Assembly (NCBI GenBank): GCA_964579725.1
Contig: CAZOHG010000004.1
Location: 1 to 64,000 of the forward strand
DNA length: 64,000 bases
Direction: 5' to 3'
Source: CAZOHG01 sp964579725
GTDB lineage: Bacteria > Zhuqueibacterota > JdFR-76 > BMS3Abin05
The position numbers and the translations under genes are program-made. Below the pieces are notes generated by a model. That model did no database searches. It was not told the DNA's origin and saw only the letters and a list, made by a program, of their open reading frames with translations. Below, piece by piece: positions 26,627-33,689 of the stretch (positions within the stretch are counted from its first letter, which is position 1; each line of letters begins with the position of its first letter).

Positions 26627-26757
26627 CCAACTTTGAGTACCATTGGAACTGGCTGGCATCGGAAGAGGAGTAAAAATGGGGGTGGCCACCTCAATCGGCA
26701 CCCTCACGCGGAAACCGGCCTCAAAGAGCTTACCTCAAAATGAAAAGGCTGACACAG

Positions 26758-26775
26758 TGCACCATTTCTCGTGCA
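26758..26775. promoter_or_regulatory. Inverted repeat 1, candidate upstream activating site
   Basis: TGCAC, 8 bases, GTGCA. Its centre is about 190 bases upstream of the -24 element. Confidence 0.55.
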
Positions 26776-26824
26776 TCTGTTTACCCCATTAATAACAATA
26801 GGACAAACTCGTACCTCCCCCTCT

Positions 26825-26845
26825 AATGCACTATTTTGGTGCATT
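26825..26845. promoter_or_regulatory. Inverted repeat 2, candidate upstream activating site
   Basis: AATGCAC, 7 bases, GTGCATT, a perfect 7-bp inverted repeat. Its centre is about 121 bases upstream of the -24 element and 68 to 69 bases from inverted repeat 1, the usual distance range for enhancer sites of sigma-54 activators. Confidence 0.6.
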
Positions 26846-26954
26846 GTCACTTTATTTTCACAATTTCCTTTTGAAAAACAGTTACACTTATTTTAGTATC
26901 TGATTAATTTTTAAAGAATTAGTCCCTGCCATTCCTTTCGACATTGAACATCAA

Positions 26955-26970
26955 TGGTATTATTTTTGCA
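26955..26970 (+). promoter_or_regulatory. Predicted sigma-54 (-24/-12) promoter of the repeat-peptide gene
   Basis: TGGTATTATTTTTGCA has GG at 26956-26957 and GC at 26968-26969 with the exact 10-base spacing of sigma-54 promoters and TTGCA at the -12 element. The -24 element TGGTAT departs from TGGCAC at two positions. Transcription would start near 26981, about 34 bases before the ATG. Confidence 0.65.
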
Positions 26971-27014
26971 AATTAAAAGTTGTTATTAATCATTAACTTG
27001 GGAGGATGGTGAAC

Positions 27015-27377
27015 ATGCGCTCTTTGATCAAAGTAGCGGTGGCGGCCATATTAGTAGCCCTACTGATCGGAACCGTTCAGTCAGGTACCTACGCCAGTGG
27101 CCCCAGAGACATCCCCGTGGGTGGTATTATGAGCGGCCCAAGGGACATTCCAGTCGGCGGCATTATGAGTGGTCCGCGCGACATCCCGGTGGGCGGCGTT
27201 TGGAGTGGCCCTCGTGACATCCCTGTCGGTGGGATCGCCAGCGGACCCCGTGACATTCCGGTGGGCGGAATTGCCAGTGGTCCCCGCGATATTCCGGTCG
27301 GTGGCATCATGAGTGGTCCCAGAGACATCCCCGTGGGTGGTATTGCCAGCGGCCCGAGGGATATTCCGGTCGGCTAA
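27015..27377 (+). CDS. Exported tandem-dodecapeptide repeat protein (possible multi-copy peptide precursor)
   Basis: The 120-residue protein has a signal peptide (MRSLIKVAVAAILVALLIG core). The rest is eight tandem copies of SGPRDIPVGG followed by two variable residues (IM, IM, VW, IA, IA, IM, IA); the last copy ends at PVG. A cleavage site TYA|S would leave a mature chain that starts exactly with repeat 1. The mature part has no Cys or Lys, one Arg and one Asp per repeat, and is rich in Gly and Pro. I chose the ATG at 27015 because GGAGG lies 9 bases before it; the ATG at 27006 overlaps that site. It has its own -24/-12 promoter and terminator. I recognise no family. It could be a multi-copy peptide signal, a modified peptide precursor or a short structural protein. 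Confidence 0.85.
   Translation: MRSLIKVAVAAILVALLIGTVQSGTYASGPRDIPVGGIMSGPRDIPVGGIMSGPRDIPVGGVWSGPRDIPVGGIASGPRDIPVGGIASGPRDIPVGGIMSGPRDIPVGGIASGPRDIPVG
27096..27374 (+). repeat. Eight in-frame 36-bp repeats encoding SGPRDIPVGG-x-x
   Basis: Repeat units start at 27096, 27132, 27168, 27204, 27240, 27276, 27312 and 27348; the last unit is 27 bases plus the stop. The protein repeat is nearly invariant, but the codons differ freely. The Arg position uses AGA, AGG, CGC and CGT twice each, and the first Pro uses all four codons. Units 1 and 7 are almost identical in DNA over their first 33 bases, which suggests a late duplication or conversion. Confidence 0.95.
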
Positions 27378-27455
27378 ACGAAGTCGACATTTATTTTCCC
27401 TCAGGCAGATTTTCATTCGTTTGCATGCAACGGATGTCATGAAGCTTTTGGCTGA

Positions 27456-27488
27456 GGGGGTTGAGACTGTATCTCAATCCCCTTTTTT
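27456..27488 (+). terminator. Strong rho-independent terminator after the repeat-peptide gene
   Basis: GGGGGTTGAGA pairs with TCTCAATCCCC (one G-T pair) across a 5-base loop, followed by six T, then A and six more T. It separates the peptide gene from the two thioredoxin-fold genes, so the peptide mRNA is probably about 500 bases and monocistronic unless read-through occurs. The T-tract ends just before the ribosome site of the next gene. Confidence 0.88.
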
Positions 27489-27508
27489 ATTTTTTAGGAA
27501 ACAATGCG

Positions 27509-27865
27509 ATGCCAGGCAATCCGTACAAAATAAATTCCAGATCGGAATACATTTCAAAAAGAATGTCCACGAGTCTCTCCGTTATTGCCTATGTGCCCAA
27601 AAATAATCACGGGGATGTGCGGCAACTGATTATGGATATTTTTCGCCGACTTTCCCTCGAGCCCAGATACGCTGGGACCGTTTCTTTCGGATTCTTGGAA
27701 ATTCCCTGCAACGAATGTGATTCCGACCCGCTGATTGACCAAATTGACCCGCAAGATTTGCCCAAAATTGTAATTTACCGATCCGGGGGAAGTTCCGTTT
27801 TTGAGATTGAAAACATCGAGTTCCAGAAAATTAAAGTAGCAATTGACTTGGCTCTCGAGCAGTAA
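27509..27865 (+). CDS. Small thioredoxin-fold-like protein with displaced CxxC
   Basis: This 118-residue protein has the strand/helix order of thioredoxin from residue 19: LSVIAYVPKN (strand 1), a helix DVRQLIMDIFRRL, VSFGFLEI (strand), and LPKIVIYRSGG with the likely cis-Pro. There is no CxxC at the usual place after strand 1. A CNEC motif lies instead after the second strand (EIPCNECDSD). The ATG at 27509 with AGGAA upstream is preferred; the Met at 27563, at the domain start, is an alternative. It is the first of two small related-looking genes after the repeat-peptide gene. Function is unknown; the fold assignment is by pattern only. Confidence 0.6.
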   Translation: MPGNPYKINSRSEYISKRMSTSLSVIAYVPKNNHGDVRQLIMDIFRRLSLEPRYAGTVSFGFLEIPCNECDSDPLIDQIDPQDLPKIVIYRSGGSSVFEIENIEFQKIKVAIDLALEQ

Positions 27866-27893
27866 TAGAAAACCATGCCAGAGGTGGTGGAGT

Positions 27894-28253
27894 ATGAAGT
27901 GGTGGGAGATTTACAGCGAACGGCAATACGTCCAATTGCGAACATTCCATCGACCCAAGATTTTTATTTGGTATTCCGGACGACTTCCCGACCGCCTTCA
28001 AAATGAACTAAGGGTCATTTTTGAAAACGTGGAATACGAATATCGGGAAATCGCCAATTTTATTGTCTCCTTGGTTCATGTCGATCGGGACCCTGAATTG
28101 CAGCAGCTTTTTGGCTTTTTAAATCCAACACCGAAGGGACTTTTTTTGACGGGGTATTCGTCCCAAGGAACCACACTCTTTAAATGCAACGAGCTTTCGC
28201 CCAGTCAATTGAAAATGTACATCCTCCGTCTGCTTGCGTCTTCACAAAACTAA
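27894..28253 (+). CDS. Small thioredoxin-fold-like protein without CxxC
   Basis: The 119-residue protein shows PKIFIWYSGRL (strand 1), a helix, then IVSLVHVDRDPELQQLFGF and TPKGLFLTGY. These fit the second strand, helix 2 and cis-Pro/strand 3 of thioredoxins (compare the VDVDEN...A..Y.V...PT pattern). There are no paired cysteines, so it should be redox-inactive. GAGGTGG precedes the ATG at 27894, 28 bases after the preceding gene. The C-terminal halves of this and the previous protein align loosely (PK-hydrophobic-G-S-F-E/K-helix), which suggests an old duplication. Both lack signal peptides, so they would act in the cytosol. Confidence 0.6.
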   Translation: MKWWEIYSERQYVQLRTFHRPKIFIWYSGRLPDRLQNELRVIFENVEYEYREIANFIVSLVHVDRDPELQQLFGFLNPTPKGLFLTGYSSQGTTLFKCNELSPSQLKMYILRLLASSQN

Positions 28254-28513
28254 GATTCCCCAAGCCTTCGATTGGACTTCTTCCATTTAAATGGCCATTT
28301 TTTTGGAAACCGTTCCATTCTTAAGTAAGAGGGAAAGTAAAACGAAGGATGAGCAAACTTCCGTTGAAAACAAAATTTTCCTTTTTGACTGGTTTTTTTG
28401 ATTTCAGGACAGGAAACAACGATTTTCGATTTCAGAAATTTTTCCCGTGTCGGGCAAACAGTGGCCAGCGCTAATTCCGCCACCACCCATTCACACGTGG
28501 GTGAAACGTTGGC

Positions 28514-31513
28514 TCACCGGATCACCGCAAATTTTTGCACCGCCAGAAAAGGATGTTTTCCCTTCACCTGCAAGCGCAAAAAGTAGATTCCTGCCGGAAC
28601 GGTACGAGAGTCGAAGACTTTATCCGACCAGTGAAATTGGTAGCGCCCCGTGGGTTGCCTTCCTTGTGTCCAGCGGGCTACTTCTCTACCCAGAACATCG
28701 AATAGAACTATTTCCACGTTCCCCGGATATGCCAATTGGTACACGGTGGTTAGCGGTCTCCCTCCTGTGGCAGGATTTGGATACACCGGTTGCAGAGCAA
28801 AGTGGGAGGGCGATACGGATTTTGCTCCGGGCACGCCCAGGTTTTCCGAACCTGCGAGGAAAAACAAATCCAACTGCCCATCCAGATTCACGTCCAGGGC
28901 GTCAAACTTGCCGTCAAAATCGACGTCGATTCGGTCTAAAACGCCGTCGCCGTTGGTGTCGAAGGCGTCGTAGGTTCCGTCGGCGTTCAAGTCCACGGCG
29001 TCCGGGATGCCGTCGGCATCCAGATCGCTGAGCACAAGATCAATTTTCCCGTCCTCGTTGGAATCCACCTTGACCAGGGTGTAGCCCAGCGAATCGCCCG
29101 AGGCGGCGTACAGGAATGTGTCAAACTTTCGATTGCCGTTGGAATCCAACAACAAAATTTCGGCCACACCGTCACTGTCGGGATCGCTGAGGGCAAAAAA
29201 GGTCTCGGTCGTGTCCTGTACCGCCCGCTTTTGCAGCGGGTGCTGCCCGCCGATCGTAGGCGGAATCTTCGAGGTGTCCACCTTGTAAATGCCTTTTGCC
29301 TGATCCACCGGAACCAACGGAATAATCTGATCCGGAATGCCTCCCACAAATCGGGATGTCCACGAGCGGCGGAACCAGCTCCAGTTTCTGGAATCCTTAT
29401 TGAACACTTTGCCGCTCACCACAATGTATTTTCCCTGCCCATCTACATCCTCTAACACGGTTCCAATCTGTCCCACGCCCTGTACGGTAATGACCCGGTC
29501 CTTCACAATTAGAAGGTCTGTTTGCGGGGGCGGCGGATTGGGTATGTAGGTCGTGTTTTCCTTTCGAACGCGGTACAACTGCCCTTGTGCCGAGATAAAT
29601 TTGGTCACATTTTTAATGCCTGCTTTCAACGTGCCTGTAATCAAATCCGTACTGTAGACCTTGGAAATAATGCCTGTTTTGTCCACCTTTTCAATCAGTT
29701 TCCCGACTCCCTCCATGGCATTGATGGCGCCCTTTTCCTGCTCACCTATCAGCGGCGGATTGTCTCGCACATCTTTTCGCGTGAACAAAACACCCGCTTT
29801 GTTTTGCCCCGGTGCTTTGTACACCGCCAGCCCGTTTTGCTCTTTGCTCAGTTGAAAATCCGCCGAAAGCGACGGACACTTTTTTTGCCGAAGAAATGTG
29901 TTGAGTGTGTCGGGAGGGTTTGCCACCAACTGATTCATTCGTGCCGCAAAGGCGGCGGAATCGTAATCAGTTTGAATGAGACCGTCTAATTGGGTGTTGA
30001 CCAGCCAATTCAGATCCTGACCGGAATTCAACCAATTCAAAAGTTGCGTGTTGTCGCCAAAAGCAGAGGCCAAAGCGGAAAGAATCCCCTGAGCGGCAAT
30101 TTGGTTAAATACCTGACGAAACAATTCGGCTTTTTCCTCGGGAGAAGCGTTCTGCAAGCGTTGCCTCAACGTGTCCACCGCTTGTTCCGAGAGGGCATTT
30201 AAGGCATCCGACGCCGCCTCGTCCTGCAAAAGGGAATCGCTCCGGGTCAATTCCGGCTTCTTGTAGCCCGGGTCGAAGGGATCCAGCGGATTGGTGCCGT
30301 TCAACACTTCGGTACCGTCCAAAATACCGTCGCCGTCGGTGTCGGGATTGTACCGATCGGTTCCCCAGACGCCTTCCTGACTGTTAATCAGGCCGTCCAA
30401 ATCGCTGTCCGCGTCCTCATCGTTCGGATCCGTTGACATGTAGGGATCAAAAGAAACGGCGTAATTGGGATCCGGCGAAGTGTGAACCCCCAAAATGACG
30501 CCGTCAGCCGAGCGTGTTTGGTTAAAATCAAAACCGGACCCGGCTTTTTCAAAGGTAAAGATGTGGGGTCCCCGGGCGCCGCCCCAGTAATTCCAGGTAA
30601 AATCACTCCATTTTAGAAGTTCATTGCTCACCCAGAGGCCAACTGCGGCATTGACAAAGGAACAATGGTTGATGTAAACCTCGCCGCCGGATGTGTCCTC
30701 GATCGCCAGAGCAAATCCCCCTTCCCCTTCAAACCGGCATTTTTCGATGCTGACCCGGCGGGGATATTGAATAAAAAAGGCCTTTTTCCACAGGTGGGCC
30801 AAATCCTCAAAAGGACAGGTAAACATACCGCCAAAATTCCAGCTGGTGACCAACGGGTAGTAGAAGTAAAATTTCGTCCCGGTCACGGATACTTCGTCTG
30901 CGGCAATAATGGCTCCGTAGAGAAGCTCCATCCGACCTCCAACCACCACAAATTTTTCGCTGGAAATATCCAGGGGCATGTAGTTTGACGAAAGCATTTT
31001 CTTGGTTACATCACAATTGTCTAATATGATTTCGGCCGCTTTCGAACCGACACCAGCTCGAATGGACGAGAGGCTGTCGAAAACGCACCCATGGAAATCG
31101 AGTTTGACCTGATTTCCGTACAATAGGGTCACTTCCCCATGCCCGGGCATCGCATGAAAACTGACCTGATTGGCTTTAAGAACCGAGCGGGAGCCAAGAC
31201 TAATCCCAAAGGTAACCACCGAACCGGGATCAATCAAAAGCGTGCGACCGGTATCCATCTGGTAATCGCCATAGGGAGTTGTCGAAACGTGGATGCCGGC
31301 GGGCCAATGCAAAATGCCGTCACCAGGTATGCCGCCAAAACGGTCTGTCCCGTCAAGCTGGCCGTCACCGTTCCAGTCATCATTTTTGTCTTCCTCGAAA
31401 AAGCCACTGTGGTACACCGTGTCCGCTTGTGCTGCAGCAAAAAGCCTTTTGTTCGTCCACCCAAAAACAACCGTTAGGCTAATCAAAATAGACAGAAAAA
31501 AACGCATCCTCAT
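28514..31513 (-). CDS. Large secreted protein: beta-helix region, calcium-binding repeats, FlgD-like C-terminal domain
   Basis: The 999-residue protein has a signal peptide (FFLSILISLTVVFGW). An N-terminal region of about residues 60-340 has right-handed beta-helix-like short strands. DxDxDG-type thrombospondin-3/dockerin-like calcium repeats follow at about 362-416 and again at about 777-890 (DSNEDGK, DLDADGI, DTNGDGV and others). Residues of about 904-999 form an immunoglobulin-like FlgD_ig/T9SS-type tail (PVYPNPATGG, VEIVLFDVLGREV, VPAGIYFLRLQ). Such tails mark secreted or surface-attached proteins in FCB-group bacteria. GGAGG precedes the ATG at 31513. It is convergent with the thioredoxin-fold pair. 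Adhesion or polysaccharide binding is possible but not shown. Confidence 0.85.
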   Translation of the reverse strand: MRMRFFLSILISLTVVFGWTNKRLFAAAQADTVYHSGFFEEDKNDDWNGDGQLDGTDRFGGIPGDGILHWPAGIHVSTTPYGDYQMDTGRTLLIDPGSVVTFGISLGSRSVLKANQVSFHAMPGHGEVTLLYGNQVKLDFHGCVFDSLSSIRAGVGSKAAEIILDNCDVTKKMLSSNYMPLDISSEKFVVVGGRMELLYGAIIAADEVSVTGTKFYFYYPLVTSWNFGGMFTCPFEDLAHLWKKAFFIQYPRRVSIEKCRFEGEGGFALAIEDTSGGEVYINHCSFVNAAVGLWVSNELLKWSDFTWNYWGGARGPHIFTFEKAGSGFDFNQTRSADGVILGVHTSPDPNYAVSFDPYMSTDPNDEDADSDLDGLINSQEGVWGTDRYNPDTDGDGILDGTEVLNGTNPLDPFDPGYKKPELTRSDSLLQDEAASDALNALSEQAVDTLRQRLQNASPEEKAELFRQVFNQIAAQGILSALASAFGDNTQLLNWLNSGQDLNWLVNTQLDGLIQTDYDSAAFAARMNQLVANPPDTLNTFLRQKKCPSLSADFQLSKEQNGLAVYKAPGQNKAGVLFTRKDVRDNPPLIGEQEKGAINAMEGVGKLIEKVDKTGIISKVYSTDLITGTLKAGIKNVTKFISAQGQLYRVRKENTTYIPNPPPPQTDLLIVKDRVITVQGVGQIGTVLEDVDGQGKYIVVSGKVFNKDSRNWSWFRRSWTSRFVGGIPDQIIPLVPVDQAKGIYKVDTSKIPPTIGGQHPLQKRAVQDTTETFFALSDPDSDGVAEILLLDSNGNRKFDTFLYAASGDSLGYTLVKVDSNEDGKIDLVLSDLDADGIPDAVDLNADGTYDAFDTNGDGVLDRIDVDFDGKFDALDVNLDGQLDLFFLAGSENLGVPGAKSVSPSHFALQPVYPNPATGGRPLTTVYQLAYPGNVEIVLFDVLGREVARWTQGRQPTGRYQFHWSDKVFDSRTVPAGIYFLRLQVKGKHPFLAVQKFAVIR

Positions 31514-31673
31514 TACCCTACCTCCTTACACAATCATTGCTTTATTTTCAGCCAGCGTCGTTCACTTGAGCGGAAAATTGTCCAAATAATGGTCAAAATC
31601 ATTGGATTGAATAGAAGAAGCAAGTTCCATACCAATTTGGTTCTGAGTAGGCGTGACATCCGGAGGAAAATAA

Positions 31674-31704
31674 AAAAGCCCTTCACATTAACGCGAGGGC
31701 TTTT
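31674..31704 (-). terminator. Rho-independent terminator of the tRNA gene
   Basis: On the minus strand AAAAGCCCT pairs with AGGGCTTTT and is followed by more T. It starts 5 bases after the tRNA 3' end. Confidence 0.75.
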
Positions 31705-31708
31705 GAAG

Positions 31709-31782
31709 TGGCGGTTCAGGGACTCGAACCCCGGACACGCGGATTATGATTCCGCTGCTCTAACCAACTGAGCTAAACCGCC
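31709..31782 (-). tRNA. tRNA-Met (CAU)
   Basis: The 74-base gene forms a full cloverleaf on the minus strand. It has a GGCGGTT/AACCGCC acceptor stem, D-arm AGCTCAGTTGGTTAGAGCA, anticodon stem GCGGA/TCCGC with loop ATCATAA (anticodon CAT), T-loop GGTTCGAGTCC and discriminator A. CCA is not encoded. The first base pair is G-C and the anticodon stem lacks the three G-C pairs of initiators, so it is elongator Met. An Ile tRNA with lysidine-modified CAU cannot be fully excluded. Confidence 0.92.
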
Positions 31783-31803
31783 GCATTTTCAAATTCGCTT
31801 TAA

Positions 31804-31832
31804 AAAATAGGATATTTTTTGCCAAAAGTCAA
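31804..31832 (-). promoter_or_regulatory. Promoter of the tRNA gene
   Basis: On the minus strand TTGACT, a 17-base spacer and TATTTT. The start would fall about 15 bases before the tRNA 5' end. Confidence 0.65.
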
Positions 31833-31984
31833 GATTTTTTTGGTCTCAAAACCCTCCGATTTTCTCTTCTTCCAGGGGTAACGGAGGGCCGCAGACACTC
31901 ATTAATTTTCTCAAATCGGCCTATCTTCACCCCGGGAACGAGCCGTTGACTGTTTGAGGATGCTTTTTTTTACCGGGATTACTT

Positions 31985-33244
31985 TTACTCTTCCTCGTCG
32001 TTGTACACCTTTTCTTCCGTCCGATCGGCCTCTTGGGCATCGCCTTCAATGTCCCGGCCTCTGGGCGGGTTGGCCAGAAATTCTTTGTAAAATTCGTGCT
32101 GAATGACCAGATCCATGATTTCGTTGGTGCCCGTCCAGATGGTAATCAAGCGCACATCGCGAAGCATTTTTTCCACGGGGAAAATATTCGTGTAGCCGAT
32201 ACCTCCCAAAATCTGCATGGCGTGATTGACGACCGTCCAGGCTGATTCGGTGGCAAATTTTTTCGCCTCGGAAACCAGGCGGCGCACCCTTCCCGGAGGA
32301 AGTCCCGCATCTACAGCGGCTCCGGCAGCGTGGTTGAGCGCCCGGGCCGCATCCAGAAGCGTGAGGCCGTCGGCCACCTTGAAACTAACAGCTTCGAATC
32401 GGCGAATCTTCTGTCCGAAGGCGCGGCGTTTATCCGCATAGCGCGCCGCCACTTCAATGGCAGCTCGTCCCATTCCCACGGCGCCCCCCGCAGACGTCAG
32501 CCGCTCCGGAATCATCATCTGGTGAAACACGCGCGTGCCGTTCCCGATGCCGGCTTCACCGCCCAGAACATTTTTAAGCGGCACTGGCGCCTCTCGAAAC
32601 ACCAGCCGGCCGGTTCCGCCTCCGCGGGTTCCCATTAATCCATACACATGTTCAACGGAAACTCCCGGACCCCGTTCCACCAGAAAGGCCGTCATGGCCT
32701 TTTTGGGGTCGTCAATCCCTTCCACCTTTCCGTACACAAGAAGGACGTCAGCCCCTTCGGCCCCCACCACAAAACGCTTCTGTCCGGTCAGGTAAAACAT
32801 ATCCCCCTCCCGGCGAGCCCTGGTGGTGGCGGCAAAAAAATCGGAGCCGCCGCGGGGTTCTGTCAAGGCCTCGGCCGGAGCCAGTTTCCCTTCGATCATG
32901 GGCTTCAGAAACCGCTCTTTCTGCTCCTCTGTGCCAAACACATGAATGGCCTCCCCGACGATGGAAACCAGTGAGTACAGGCACGCCAGTGAGGTTCCCA
33001 GGACACCCACCTCCTCCAGCGCAACTATCTCCGACGTCCACGGCAGGCCGTGTCCTCCCCATTTGGGATCGAAACGCAGCCCCAAGAGGCGGCGTTTCCC
33101 GGCTTCCTCCAGAAATTCCTTCGGGTACACCACCTCGTCCCTGTCCATCTTCAACAACAGCTCTTTCGGCACCCAGGAGACAAAATCTTGAACCTTTTCC
33201 CTGAGCGCTCGATCTGCCCCGGTTAGTAATGCCTCGGTTGCCAT
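31985..33244 (-). CDS. Acyl-CoA dehydrogenase
   Basis: The 419-residue flavoprotein has the three-domain acyl-CoA dehydrogenase fold. It shows the substrate/FAD segment ALTEPRGGSDFFAATTRA, RRAFGQKIRRFEAVSFKVAD in the C-terminal helical domain, and QILGGIGYTNIFPVEKMLRDVRLITIWTGTNEI. The Glu in TGTNEI is at the catalytic position of short- and medium-chain enzymes. It would catalyse alpha,beta-dehydrogenation of an acyl-CoA and pass electrons to ETF. No other beta-oxidation gene is in the window. AGGAGG precedes the ATG. Confidence 0.93.
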   Translation of the reverse strand: MATEALLTGADRALREKVQDFVSWVPKELLLKMDRDEVVYPKEFLEEAGKRRLLGLRFDPKWGGHGLPWTSEIVALEEVGVLGTSLACLYSLVSIVGEAIHVFGTEEQKERFLKPMIEGKLAPAEALTEPRGGSDFFAATTRARREGDMFYLTGQKRFVVGAEGADVLLVYGKVEGIDDPKKAMTAFLVERGPGVSVEHVYGLMGTRGGGTGRLVFREAPVPLKNVLGGEAGIGNGTRVFHQMMIPERLTSAGGAVGMGRAAIEVAARYADKRRAFGQKIRRFEAVSFKVADGLTLLDAARALNHAAGAAVDAGLPPGRVRRLVSEAKKFATESAWTVVNHAMQILGGIGYTNIFPVEKMLRDVRLITIWTGTNEIMDLVIQHEFYKEFLANPPRGRDIEGDAQEADRTEEKVYNDEEE

Positions 33245-33689
33245 GGCTTCCTCCTAAAATATTTATTTCGCCCAACGCTTCCCCACACACTATTCTCCTT
33301 TTCAGCCATTTTTGTTCCCTGCTGTAACGGGCGTTGCCACAGCGGAAAATCGCTTTTCCCTCTTTTGGGAGTAAGATTTATTTCATATTTATCCGATTTA
33401 GGCGATTCGCAATTAAAAAATTCAGTGAAAACTTGCGAAACCCATGGCCGTTCTCTCCATTTTACACGCAAGGCAAGTCGGAAAAGCAAGCGGTTTCCCC
33501 CGAAATTTGGGTCCCTACGCCAACGGGTGTTGGGCACATCTGTTCGGAACACACGGCTGCGCACTCATTGAACATGCCGAAAAGGGCCAAAAAGAAAAGG
33601 CGCCACAAAATTCTTCGGGTTGTGGCACCTCTTTACGGAGCAGTTAAGCAAAGGGCACCGCAATGCCCTCAAAAAATAGGTCGGATGAT
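33245..33689. other. Intergenic region with terminator
   Basis: 445 bases between two minus-strand genes. It holds a rho-independent terminator for the parvulin gene (33588-33630) and, closer to its stop, a small hairpin AGGGCA/TGCCCT around 33653-33670. Open frames on the plus strand lack coding character. No clear promoter was found. Confidence 0.5.
33588..33630 (-). terminator. Rho-independent terminator of the parvulin gene
   Basis: On the minus strand AGGTGCCACAA pairs with TTGTGGCGCCT (one G-T pair), followed by TTTCTTTTT. Confidence 0.75.

Larger units (their letters stand above)
26627..27014. other. Control region of the repeat-peptide gene
   Basis: The 388 bases hold two inverted repeats (26758-26775 and 26825-26845), a sigma-54-type promoter (26955-26970) and a GGAGG ribosome site. 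No open reading frame of interest is present. The AT content rises sharply downstream of 26850. Confidence 0.65.

Noticed and set aside
27089..27328. Repetitive open frame on the minus strand opposite the dodecapeptide repeats
   Set aside because: It is the mirror of the repeat DNA. It lacks a ribosome site and signal peptide, and the codon variation preserves the plus-strand peptide only.
27096..27374. CRISPR array
   Set aside because: The 36-bp periodic repeats have no spacers, are in frame with a signal peptide and are codon-diverged.
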